Shown here piece by piece: positions 47,167 through 55,834 of a stretch of 64,000 nucleotides of DNA. Both the position numbers and the translations under genes were made by a program. The notes below the pieces were generated by a model, which was not told the origin of the DNA, did not search any database, and worked only from the letters and a program-made list of their open reading frames with translations. Within the stretch, counting starts at the first letter, position 1; every line of letters starts with the position of its first letter. Origin of the DNA: Dongia_B soli (GTDB lineage Bacteria > Pseudomonadota > Alphaproteobacteria > Dongiales > Dongiaceae); assembly GCF_034044715.1 (NCBI RefSeq), contig NZ_JAXCLW010000004.1, positions 248,001-312,000 of the forward strand, written 5' to 3'.

Positions 47167-48165
47167 CTATTCCTTCGTCAGATGTGAAACATATGATTCC
47201 CAGATCTCCGGTACGGTTCCCACACGTGCGACGAGGGCGGGGGTCGCGACATCGGCATAAACGCCGAACTGATCGAGCTCTCTTTCGCGGAAAAAACGCC
47301 GCAACATGCCCTCAAGAGGCGCGGGGTTAAGCTCACGCCAGGGCATGGTCGCCTCGTCTCGGATGCTGACCGTATCGGACGGCGTATCGAGTTCAGCCAG
47401 AGTTCCCCGATAGACGATGTTCAAGGTCTGCTTCGGGCTCTCGAAAACCGAATAAAGAAAGGTGATTTCAACCTTACCGCCGGTTTTCTTCAAGGCTTCG
47501 CTGAGTGAAGACAGCTGATCCATGGGCTCGGCCAGCCGCGCACTCGGCAATTCCCAACGACCATCGGCATTGCGTACCATCAGGATTCCGCCATCCCGCT
47601 CGGCGATACAGCTCACCAGAACGGTATGCCCCGGTGCGCGAGCGACGGCTGCGTGCTGGGCACTGACGGACATATAGCCGCCCTGGGCATAGACCAGCGG
47701 CCGCCTGGCATTCACGTCGAAATGTTTGACGCGGCCCAGCAGGATGACATGATCGCCAGCCTGCACGCGGCTTTCGATATGGCATTGGAAGACTGCCATG
47801 CTGCCATGAATCTGCGGGGCGTAACCTGGCTCCACCGACCAGGAAACATGATCGAACTTATCCGTGGCCTTGCTAGCGAAAAGATCCGAGATGGTCCGCT
47901 GGTCTTCGCTCAGGATATTGACGGCGAAATCATTCGAATGATGGAAGACCTCGTAACAGGCCGAGGTATTCGCGATGCAGACCAGAACCAGCGGCGGCGT
48001 CAGCGACACCGACGTGAAGGAATTGACCGTCAGTCCGCGCGGCCGCCCCACGGCATCGATCGCGGTCGCGATCGTCACGCCGGTGACGAAATTGCCTAGC
48101 GCCCGGCGAAACGCGCGGGTGTCGAATGCGGCTTCGGCATCCTGTGATACGAGGTTCTTTTCCAT
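47167..48165 (-). CDS. flavin reductase fused to a degenerate Nudix-like domain
   Basis: A 332-residue protein. Residues 1-170 are an HpaC/RutF-type flavin reductase: FRRALGNFVTGVTIATA, GLTVNSFTSVSLTPPLVLVCI, FAVNILSEDQ and a GDHVILLGRVKHFD strand. Residues about 180-332 resemble a Nudix fold (GILMVRNADGRWELPSARLAEP), but the REUXEE part of the Nudix box is missing, so hydrolysis is unlikely and a regulatory or binding role is more plausible. It should supply reduced flavin to the LLM enzyme next door. The 190 bases between the two genes show no clear element. Confidence 0.82.
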   Translation of the reverse strand: MEKNLVSQDAEAAFDTRAFRRALGNFVTGVTIATAIDAVGRPRGLTVNSFTSVSLTPPLVLVCIANTSACYEVFHHSNDFAVNILSEDQRTISDLFASKATDKFDHVSWSVEPGYAPQIHGSMAVFQCHIESRVQAGDHVILLGRVKHFDVNARRPLVYAQGGYMSVSAQHAAVARAPGHTVLVSCIAERDGGILMVRNADGRWELPSARLAEPMDQLSSLSEALKKTGGKVEITFLYSVFESPKQTLNIVYRGTLAELDTPSDTVSIRDEATMPWRELNPAPLEGMLRRFFRERELDQFGVYADVATPALVARVGTVPEIWESYVSHLTKE

Positions 48166-48235
48166 GGACCGACCCTAATCACGGGGCCGCGCCAAGGCTT
48201 CCATCGATTTATAGCAACCAGTTGTAGCTGTGTTG

Positions 48236-50152
48236 TCAGATTCGTGGATGGTCCCGTAAAGGGTTAGGGCGCGAACCGAAGATCGCCCGAAGCTTTAAGG
48301 CCAGGGAAAGGGCGAAACGCGTCTCGGCGTCGTCGAGATCGAGGTTGAAAAGCTCCAGCAGCCGCTGCAAGCGGTATCGCAGCGTCGAGGCATGGACCTG
48401 TAGTTCCTCCGCGGTCGCCTGGTATCGGCAGCCCTGGTTGATAAAGGTCTCGGCTGTCTTCAGCAGATCCGTCGCATGTTCGCGATCATATTTTTCGATC
48501 TGACCGATGGTCTGCTGCATGAATTCCTGTGCGGCCGCCCCGTCGAGCGCCGAGAGGAGCAGCGCGAACGGACCGAAATCCTCCTGGCGCACCAGGCCGT
48601 GGCGATCGAACAACCTGGCGAGCATCAGCAGACGGCTGCATTGTTCGAAACAGGCCTGGAAATCCTCCAGCTTTTCGCAGACCGTGCCAAAAGCGACGAC
48701 CGGCTCGCTGCCGAATTGCCATTGCGTCGCTTCCAGGATCTGGCGGCCCAGGGATGCCTTGAACTTGTCGAAACTCTGATTCTGGGCCTGAGCCTGGCCT
48801 TGGTTCAGGCAAGGGAGATAGACGAAGATGTTGCCACCCAGCTCGAAGGCCAGTGCGCCCGATTTGGCATTCTTGAGAAGTGCGTTGAGGCGCCGCAACA
48901 CCAGCGCGATGCCGCCATGCCGCTTCTTGCAGATATCCTCGATCTCGATCGCCAGAATGCGCGCCGGCACGGTGATGTTCACCCCCAGCCGATTGGCCCT
49001 GCCGAGAATTTGACTGGGATCAGTCCAATTCCGTTTGAACAGATGATCGAAGAGATCCGCCAATTGCGATGAATCCTTGCGGAACTGGATATGGGTGCGC
49101 ATGATCTGCGCGCTCAAGGCGAATTTCGCTTCCTGTGCAATCAGGAAGTCAAGATCATCCATCCCCCTTTGTCGTGGGAACACGATCAAGCCGCCGACCG
49201 TTTCGCCATCGACCTGCAGCGGCTCGACATAGGCCTGCCGCGCGATGGAGACGCCGAGCGGCGTCAGATCGATCTGATGCAATTGCCGGAAATCCGTAGG
49301 TTCCGTTCGGACGATGAGTTCGGCGAAATAGGCCGAGGCCACACCTTTGACGATCTCGGCCCATTCCGGATCGCTGAGCTGCTGAGCGTTTGGCGATCTG
49401 CCGATATGGAAGCTGTCGGAGGTGAAGTCGATGATGATGATCTGATCGGGCAGGATCGATTCAACGATCCCGGCGATCGTGCTCATCGAACTGCCGCCCA
49501 GAACCCGTTCCAGCAGGCTGGAATTGATCTGCAGCGTCCGCTCCAGGCGACAGGTCACCAGGCGCTCATTGTGCAGGGATTTTTCCTTATCCACGGCAAT
49601 CGCCGCCAGATGGCAGACGGTGGTGAGGAAATTGATCTCCTCTTCCGCCACCTTGATGCAGTGATCGGAGCTGACCGACAATACCATCTCACGCGATTGC
49701 ATATCGGTGCAGCTGAGCGGCAGGATGACGACGGTGTGGTAATGCCGGGCAATCGAATCCGCCCGGAAGCCGGGGAATTCGTCCGAAACCTGCGCATCTT
49801 CGATGACGAGAGGGCGTTTTGTCTCTGCCACCTTTAAGGATGGGCTGGTCGCCAACTCCCATCGCTGCGGCAGCTTACTGCTGATTTCGGGGTTGGGATC
49901 GGTCCGCGTCACCAGGACGGAATAGCCGTTCGACCGATCGATCGCCATGATTGCACACCGCTTCCAGGAGGTATTGCGGCACATCGCATTTACAATGCGT
50001 TCGAATATTGTGTTCAGGTCGCTGCACGAATTGACCAGGCTCGTGATCTCGCGAATGGCCTCCAACTGGCTCCCCCGCAGATCTGCCGTGGAAACCTGTT
50101 CTGCCGCGTTGATATTCGGCTCGCGCCGAAGCGCATTGCGTAGCTGTGTCAT
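48236..50152 (-). CDS. PucR/CdaR-family regulator with GAF domain
   Basis: A 638-residue transcription regulator. A GAF-like sensor occupies about 25-200 (LNTIFERIVNAMCRN, VVILPLS), a second sensor-like section follows, then a GGDEF-like middle domain (about 370-530), and a PucR-type helix-turn-helix closes the chain (LLKTAETFINQGCRY, then STLRYRLQRLLELF). It lies 70 bases upstream of the flavin reductase gene on the same strand and is the likely activator of the 40988-48165 module. Confidence 0.85.
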   Translation of the reverse strand: MTQLRNALRREPNINAAEQVSTADLRGSQLEAIREITSLVNSCSDLNTIFERIVNAMCRNTSWKRCAIMAIDRSNGYSVLVTRTDPNPEISSKLPQRWELATSPSLKVAETKRPLVIEDAQVSDEFPGFRADSIARHYHTVVILPLSCTDMQSREMVLSVSSDHCIKVAEEEINFLTTVCHLAAIAVDKEKSLHNERLVTCRLERTLQINSSLLERVLGGSSMSTIAGIVESILPDQIIIIDFTSDSFHIGRSPNAQQLSDPEWAEIVKGVASAYFAELIVRTEPTDFRQLHQIDLTPLGVSIARQAYVEPLQVDGETVGGLIVFPRQRGMDDLDFLIAQEAKFALSAQIMRTHIQFRKDSSQLADLFDHLFKRNWTDPSQILGRANRLGVNITVPARILAIEIEDICKKRHGGIALVLRRLNALLKNAKSGALAFELGGNIFVYLPCLNQGQAQAQNQSFDKFKASLGRQILEATQWQFGSEPVVAFGTVCEKLEDFQACFEQCSRLLMLARLFDRHGLVRQEDFGPFALLLSALDGAAAQEFMQQTIGQIEKYDREHATDLLKTAETFINQGCRYQATAEELQVHASTLRYRLQRLLELFNLDLDDAETRFALSLALKLRAIFGSRPNPLRDHPRI

Positions 50153-50257
50153 CGTAACCTATCTGTCGATAGAGACTTCCTCACCTGCTTGATCGACCGG
50201 CATCAAATGAGCTGTCGGGCAGCGACGCTCCGAACCGACCATCGCGGCCCGCATCCC

Positions 50258-50869
50258 TCAGCCTTCCTTCAGGACGGTGTTGTTCGAGCTGATCCCCATT
50301 TCCTTCATGTCCTCGAAGCGGTCGCCGATCCGGTGATGCGGCCGGCCGGCTGTCGCGGCACCGATAGCGATGACAATTTCATCATCGGCCGGTGCGTCGG
50401 GAATATTGAAGGAAATGGTCAGGAAGTGCGAACGCGTGCCGGATTCACGGATATGCGTCATCGGGATATCGATGCTGCAACCGGGACCCGCCCGCTTATT
50501 GGTGAAAGAGAGATAGGAGGTCCCACCCACGGCTTCGCGCAACATATTGCCGAAACGCAGGGTGTGGATGAGGGCGGAGGCATGTTCCACCTCGCCATCG
50601 GCGCCGACAACCGCAGCCTTGCCATAGGCTTCGACCGCAGCAGCACCGCCGGCCAGGTCCATCAGCCGGGGAACCAGCAATTCGCCCAGCAGGGTTGCAT
50701 GGGAAAGAATGGCCGGTTTCAGGTCTTCCGTGAACTTGTCGCCCCGCCAGGGGCTCCTGATGACGGCTGCAGCCGCCGCGAAGCGTGTCGGGCGCGGGAC
50801 CTCGCGGCGGCCTTCGATCAGGACCTCCTCCGCATAGGTCACGATTTTACGCACTAATGGTTGGACCAT
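50258..50869 (-). CDS. DUF1185 'amino acid synthesis' family protein
   Basis: A 203-residue protein of the DUF1185 (PF06684) family, which has a chorismate mutase-like fold and no settled function. VRKIVTYAEEVLIEG, the AAAAVIRSP stretch, EAYGKAAVVGADGEVEHASALIHTL, GPGCSIDIPMTHI and SHFLTISFNIPDAPADDEIVIAIGAATAGRPHHRIG are all typical. ATG 50869 follows GGAGG by ten bases; the longer frame to 50962 encodes a serine-rich stretch that looks untranslated. It sits between the two LLM modules. Confidence 0.8.
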   Translation of the reverse strand: MVQPLVRKIVTYAEEVLIEGRREVPRPTRFAAAAAVIRSPWRGDKFTEDLKPAILSHATLLGELLVPRLMDLAGGAAAVEAYGKAAVVGADGEVEHASALIHTLRFGNMLREAVGGTSYLSFTNKRAGPGCSIDIPMTHIRESGTRSHFLTISFNIPDAPADDEIVIAIGAATAGRPHHRIGDRFEDMKEMGISSNNTVLKEG

Positions 50870-51055
50870 TTCCAGAAAACCTCCACAGCTACTACTACTC
50901 GAAAGGGTGACAGAACCCTCAGGAACCAAGCCTAACGGGCGACGCGGCTGCAACGCATCCACAAAAGTGGGTATTCGCCGCTCGTTTCTTCGTATATTTC
51001 GTTGAACAGGGCAGCGGTTCGCTAACTACCTTGTCTCCGCCTTGCATTTCGGCTT

Positions 51056-51850
51056 TCACCTTTGGCCGGCGATAAAATCCTGTATCAGCTTCGCGACTGT
51101 GCCGGGCACTTCGATGAGGATCGAGTGCTTCTGGCCAGGCAGAATCTCCAATGAAGAACCGGCGATGGACTTGTGCATATTCGCCGCCATGCGCGGATTG
51201 GAGCCGATATCATGTTCGCCGGTGATAATCAGCGTCGGCGACTGCACGTGCGGCAATTCCTCGATCAGATCGCTGGTGCATAGGACCCGATAGGCGGCGC
51301 GGATGCTTGCTTGGTCAAGGGAATTACTTCGACCGGCAGACGCCATCAGATCCGGATTCCGGGCGATGAAGTCATCCGTGTACCAGCGCCGGATCGAGCT
51401 TTCGAAGTGGGTATTAAAATCGCCCTTTTCCACCGCCTGCAGGCGTTCGATCACCCGGGCGCGCTCCACCTCGTTGCGACCGGCAACCGTGCTCAGGAGC
51501 ATGAGGTGATCGACTCTCTCCGGATAATCGAGGGCGAAGCGCTGGGCGATGAGCCCGCCCAGTGAAAAACCGGCGAGATGGAACCGCTCGAATCCCAACC
51601 CCACCGTCAATTCGGCGAGATCGCCGGCAAAATCGTCTAGGCTATAGGGGCCTTCCGGCTTGTCGGTACTGCCATGCCCCCGAAGGTCGAAACGGAGGAT
51701 GCGGAAATTCTTTTCCAGATAAGGGACAACCTTATCCCATCCTTCCAACTGGTCGCTTACCCCATGGACAAGGACCATATTCGGCCCCTCGCCTTCCAGG
51801 CGATAACGGGTGCGGATCCCGCTTCCATCGAAATATCTATCGGCACTCAT
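51056..51850 (-). CDS. alpha/beta hydrolase, paralogue B
   Basis: A 264-residue alpha/beta hydrolase, colinear with the protein at 40988: VHGVSDQLEGW oxyanion loop, DLRGHGSTDKPEGPYS, nucleophile GFSLGG, acid EHDIGSN, catalytic His in KHSI. The shared LLSTVAGR and RRWYTDDF/SRWFTDEF blocks show recent duplication. It lies 36 bases downstream of the Dpp-type importer operon and is probably part of it. Confidence 0.85.
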   Translation of the reverse strand: MSADRYFDGSGIRTRYRLEGEGPNMVLVHGVSDQLEGWDKVVPYLEKNFRILRFDLRGHGSTDKPEGPYSLDDFAGDLAELTVGLGFERFHLAGFSLGGLIAQRFALDYPERVDHLMLLSTVAGRNEVERARVIERLQAVEKGDFNTHFESSIRRWYTDDFIARNPDLMASAGRSNSLDQASIRAAYRVLCTSDLIEELPHVQSPTLIITGEHDIGSNPRMAANMHKSIAGSSLEILPGQKHSILIEVPGTVAKLIQDFIAGQR

Positions 51851-51886
51851 CAGTTTCTTCTTTCGTCCCAGCGATTTTTTTGATTG

Positions 51887-52864
51887 TCAGCCTACGTCGT
51901 CCCGGATGCATGCCCGTGCATGCGTGGAGCTGACCGACCGCATCTCCGGCACCCCAATCGCGCAATCTGCGATGGCATAAGGGCAACGTGTGCGGAAGAC
52001 ACAGCCGGATGGCGGGTTGGCGGGGTCCGGCAGGTCGCCTTGCAGGATGACCCGCTGACGACGGGTCGAGGTTCCTGGGTCGAGCACAGCGGAGAGCAGT
52101 GCGATCGTATAGGGATGTTTCGGCGCGTTGCAGACTTCGGCGGCGGTGCCGATCTCCATGATCCGGCCGAGATAGACCACGGCGATCCGGTCGGCGAGAT
52201 ATTCCACCACGGCCAGATTGTGTGAGATGAAGATCATCGACAGGCCGAGGCGTTGCTTGAGATCCTTCAGCAAGGCGATAATCTGCGCCTGGACGGAAAC
52301 GTCCAAGGCGGAGACAGGCTCATCGGCTACGACGAATTGCGGTTCGACGGCCAGGGCGCGGGCGATCACGACGCGCTGGCGCTGCCCGCCTGATAATTCG
52401 TTGGGCAATCTCGTCATGTACTCGGCACTGAGGCCGACCATGTCCAGAAGCTCGGCAACGCGTTCCTTCCGCTTCTGACGATCCTTGATCAAATTTTGCA
52501 CGATGAGGGGCTCGGAGAGGATCTCCTCAATCGTCATCGTCGGATTCAAGGCGGCGTAAGGGTCCTGGAAGATGATCTGCGCGCTGCGCCGATACTGCCG
52601 CAGCTCCGATCCGGAAAATTTCGTGACATCCTTGCCGTTGAAGATGATCTCGCCGTCGCTCGGCTCGGTCAGACGCAAAACGCTGCGCCCGATTGTCGTC
52701 TTGCCCGAACCGGATTCACCGACGATGCCGAGAACTTCATGTGAGCGCAGGCTGAAGGAGACATCCTGCACTGCATGGACGTGTCCGACAGCGCGCGGAA
52801 TAAGGCCCCGCCGGATATCGAAACGCTTTTGGAGGTTTTTAACGTCGAGCAGCGGCGAATTCAT
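51887..52864 (-). CDS. dipeptide-type ABC importer ATPase (DppF/OppF-like)
   Basis: A 325-residue ATPase with Walker A GESGSGKTT, signature LSGGQRQRVVIARAL, Walker B VVADEPVSALDVS and the C-terminal cysteine motif CVFRTRCPYAIADC that binds an iron-sulfur cluster in DppD/OppF homologues. ATG 52864 follows GGGAGG at five bases; the frame is open further upstream but that is the shadow of the neighbouring ATPase gene, with which it overlaps by 26 bases. Confidence 0.92.
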   Translation of the reverse strand: MNSPLLDVKNLQKRFDIRRGLIPRAVGHVHAVQDVSFSLRSHEVLGIVGESGSGKTTIGRSVLRLTEPSDGEIIFNGKDVTKFSGSELRQYRRSAQIIFQDPYAALNPTMTIEEILSEPLIVQNLIKDRQKRKERVAELLDMVGLSAEYMTRLPNELSGGQRQRVVIARALAVEPQFVVADEPVSALDVSVQAQIIALLKDLKQRLGLSMIFISHNLAVVEYLADRIAVVYLGRIMEIGTAAEVCNAPKHPYTIALLSAVLDPGTSTRRQRVILQGDLPDPANPPSGCVFRTRCPYAIADCAIGVPEMRSVSSTHARACIRDDVG

Positions 52865-53933
52865 CGCATCCTCCCAACTGCAATTCTTTCCAGCGCAGGC
52901 AGCGGACCAGATGTCCGCGCTGCGTCGCATCGAGCTCCGGCATCGTCGCCCGGCAAGCCTCGGTCGCATAAGCGCAGCGCGGATGGAAGGAGCAGCCCCC
53001 CACCCGTTCGAACGCGCTCGGCGCCCGCCCAGGAATGCCGCGAAGCTCATAGTCTTTCATGAGCGACGACCCGAGCCGCGGGATGGCATCAAACAGCGCC
53101 CGGGTATAGGGCATATGCGGGTTATCAAAGAGCTCTTTTGTTCCAGCCGTCTCGACGATCTGCCCGGCATAGAGCACGATCGCCCGGTCGGCTATCTCCG
53201 AGACGACGCCGAGATCATGGGTAATGAAAAGGATCGTCATTCCCGTTTCGGCCTGTAGCGATTTCAGAAGATCGATGATTTGCGCTTGGACCGTGGCGTC
53301 CAAAGCCGTGGTCGCTTCATCGGCCACCAGAAGCTTTGACTCGCAGCATAGCGCCATGGCGATCATCACGCGCTGCCGCATCCCGCCTGAAAGCTGGTGC
53401 GGATAACGTTCCATGCATTGCTCGGGATTTGGGATGCCAAGGCGCCGGAGATAGTAAAGCACGCGTTCGCGCGCCTCGTTGCGCCCCAGCTTGCGATGCG
53501 CCAACAGCGCTTCGGTTATCTGATGCCCGATGGAATGCAGCGGATTGAGCGAGGACATCGGTTCCTGGAAGACGATCGAAATGTCATTGCCACGCACCCG
53601 CTTCATCTCACGGTCAGATATGGCAAACAGATCGCGCGTGACGCCGTCCTTGCACCGGAGCACGGCCGTTCCGGAAACGGTGACCTTGTCTTCATAGCGC
53701 AGCAGTCCCATCAAGGCGTGGCCAATAGTGGACTTGCCCGAACCGGATTCACCCACCAGTGCGACGATCTCGCCTGATCGCAGGCTGATATCGACATTCC
53801 GGACGGCCTTCAGCTGTCGTCCTGCCATTTGATAGCTGACCGACAGATTCCGGAGATCGAGCAGCGTCTCGCTGGCTTTGGGCGATCCGTCAGCCACCGG
53901 CATCGGATATGTTTTGACCGTGCTTTCAGTCAT
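52839..53933 (-). CDS. dipeptide-type ABC importer ATPase (DppD/OppD-like)
   Basis: A 364-residue ATPase with Walker A GESGSGKST, signature LSGGMRQRVMIAMAL, Walker B LLVADEATTALDAT (alanine in place of the usual proline) and C-terminal CSFHPRCAYATEAC. ATG 53933 overlaps the stop of the permease gene; an in-frame TTG lies 12 bases further up. Confidence 0.92.
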   Translation of the reverse strand: MTESTVKTYPMPVADGSPKASETLLDLRNLSVSYQMAGRQLKAVRNVDISLRSGEIVALVGESGSGKSTIGHALMGLLRYEDKVTVSGTAVLRCKDGVTRDLFAISDREMKRVRGNDISIVFQEPMSSLNPLHSIGHQITEALLAHRKLGRNEARERVLYYLRRLGIPNPEQCMERYPHQLSGGMRQRVMIAMALCCESKLLVADEATTALDATVQAQIIDLLKSLQAETGMTILFITHDLGVVSEIADRAIVLYAGQIVETAGTKELFDNPHMPYTRALFDAIPRLGSSLMKDYELRGIPGRAPSAFERVGGCSFHPRCAYATEACRATMPELDATQRGHLVRCLRWKELQLGGCDEFAAARR

Positions 53934-54762
53934 CTTTCGATCCAAGGAGATAGAAACCCAAGACGGTCAATGTCACGGCCGCACCCGGTGCAATGCTCAT
54001 CAGCGGCGAGAAAGCCAGGAACTGCACGCCTTCGCGTACCATCGTGCCCCAATCCGGCGCGGGGGGCGGCACGCCCAGGCCGAGGAAGGACAGGCTGGCC
54101 GAACTGAAAATACCGAAGGCAACCGTAATGGAGAATTGCGCAATCACAAGCCGGATGGCATTGGGCAGGATATGCTGCCGGATGATCCAGCTTGGCTTGC
54201 CGCCCAGCGCCCGCGCCGCCTCCACATAGACGCTTTCGCGAATGAAGATGACCTGCCCTCGCACCAGGCGCGCCATTTGCGGCCACATCACGAAGCCCAG
54301 CACCAAGGCGATATTAATCGCCGTCGAGCCGACGATGGCGGTGATGATCAATGCCAGGACCAGTGCCGGCAAAGCAACGAAGAGATCGATGACTTGCAGG
54401 ATGACAAGATCGATCGTGCCGCGAGCATAACCGGCGATCAGCCCGATCGGGACGCCGAGCACAGTGCCGATGACCCCGACGCCCAGACCGATCAAGACCG
54501 AAACGCGGATGCCGTGAATGACGCGGGAGAAAACGTCACGCCCCAGAGCATCCGTCCCAAACCAGTGATTGGCCGAGGCGCCCTGCAGGATATCCAGGCT
54601 GGACTGGTTCGGATCGGACAGGCCGAGATAGGGCGCAAGAATACCGAGCACGACTAAAATCGTGATGATCGTCAGACCGATCAACTGGCGAACCGACAGC
54701 TTCCCAAGCTTCTCCCGCCACAGAGCGACGAATCGGGTGCGATTGTCTGAAACGGTGGTCAT
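53926..54762 (-). CDS. dipeptide-type ABC permease (DppC-like)
   Basis: A 278-residue permease with six membrane segments. DALGRDVFSRVIHGIRVSVLIGLG near residue 70-92 and EAARALGGKPSWIIRQHILPNA near 185-206 are the DppC signatures. Three bases separate it from the DppB-like gene. Confidence 0.92.
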   Translation of the reverse strand: MTTVSDNRTRFVALWREKLGKLSVRQLIGLTIITILVVLGILAPYLGLSDPNQSSLDILQGASANHWFGTDALGRDVFSRVIHGIRVSVLIGLGVGVIGTVLGVPIGLIAGYARGTIDLVILQVIDLFVALPALVLALIITAIVGSTAINIALVLGFVMWPQMARLVRGQVIFIRESVYVEAARALGGKPSWIIRQHILPNAIRLVIAQFSITVAFGIFSSASLSFLGLGVPPPAPDWGTMVREGVQFLAFSPLMSIAPGAAVTLTVLGFYLLGSKDD

Positions 54763-54765
54763 GCC

Positions 54766-55704
54766 TTACCCTAGCGATACTTGCCGGTTGATGGATGTAT
54801 AGACGATGTCGGAAATGAGATTTGCTACCATCACCCCAAAGATCACCAGAATGCCGATCGCCAGCATGACCGGGAAATCATGTGCACCGATCGCGCTGAC
54901 GAACAGGCGTCCCACCCCCGGCATCGAGAAGACCATCTCTGTGACGACCGCACCGCCGACCAGCGGCCCCAGCGACAGGCCGACATAAGTCACCACCGGC
55001 AGAATGGCATTCGGCAGAGCATGAACCAGCGAAACGCGCATCTCCGACAGGCCTTTGGCCCGCGCCACCTTGATGAACAGACGGCGGTAAGCGGCCTTGT
55101 ATTCCTCCCGGTAGACGAGCGTGAAGGAGCCGAAGTAATTGGCCGATAGCGTCACGACCGGCAGAATGATGTGCGACAGATGTGCGCCGACACCCGCCGA
55201 CCACGGTACCCAGCCGGTCGTCGGCAACCAGCGCAGCTTCACGGCGAAGATGAAGATCAGGCAAATGCCCAGCATAAAATTGGGGATCGTGATGCCGATA
55301 ACGGCGAGCGTTGTCGTGATCGGCTGCACGACGCGGCGCGCGAAGGGCACGCTGTTGAACAGAATGGTCGCCACCACGGCCAGCAGGATCGCCCAGAGGC
55401 TGAGCTCGAGCGTCACCGGAATCGTCGGCAGCAAGGCATCGGCAACGGATTGCTGTGACGTATAGGAGCGCCCGAAATCCCCCTGAAGCGCGTGTGCGAT
55501 CCAGTCGAAATACTGGACGATGATCGGCCGGTCGAAACCATATTGTTTATTGAGTGCGGCAATTTCCTCCAAGGAGGCTTCCTGCCCCAGCATCGCCGCC
55601 GCCGGGCTGCCGAGGAACGACAAGACGGTCGCAAAGAGGAGAAACGTCATCGCGATGACATTCGGAATCATGAGCAATATACGGCGCGTGATATGGCTCA
55701 ACAT
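54766..55704 (-). CDS. dipeptide-type ABC permease (DppB-like)
   Basis: A 312-residue permease with six membrane segments. It shows the DppB-type LNKQYGFDRPIIVQYFDW and DFGRSYTSQQSVADAL N-terminal blocks and the C-terminal ARAKGLSEMRVSLVHALPNAILPV coupling loop. A 14-bp hairpin lies between it and the binding-protein gene. Confidence 0.92.
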   Translation of the reverse strand: MLSHITRRILLMIPNVIAMTFLLFATVLSFLGSPAAAMLGQEASLEEIAALNKQYGFDRPIIVQYFDWIAHALQGDFGRSYTSQQSVADALLPTIPVTLELSLWAILLAVVATILFNSVPFARRVVQPITTTLAVIGITIPNFMLGICLIFIFAVKLRWLPTTGWVPWSAGVGAHLSHIILPVVTLSANYFGSFTLVYREEYKAAYRRLFIKVARAKGLSEMRVSLVHALPNAILPVVTYVGLSLGPLVGGAVVTEMVFSMPGVGRLFVSAIGAHDFPVMLAIGILVIFGVMVANLISDIVYTSINRQVSLG

Positions 55705-55785
55705 TCGGCAATTCTCTCCGCAGGCAACTGGTCGTTAGCTAGCAAGGACGGAGCCGGCCCGCTGACCGCTTCCGCTTAAAGGCCT

Positions 55786-55816
55786 GACAAGTCGCCGCTG
55801 CAAGCGGCGACTTGTC
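55786..55816. other. 14-bp hairpin after the Dpp-type binding-protein gene
   Basis: Perfect arms GACAAGTCGCCGCT (55786-55799) and AGCGGCGACTTGTC (55803-55816), three-base loop, placed 18 bases past the binding-protein stop and 81 bases before the first permease start. No T-tract on the minus strand. Confidence 0.75.
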
Positions 55817-55834
55817 CTCGCCGTACTACCTAAG

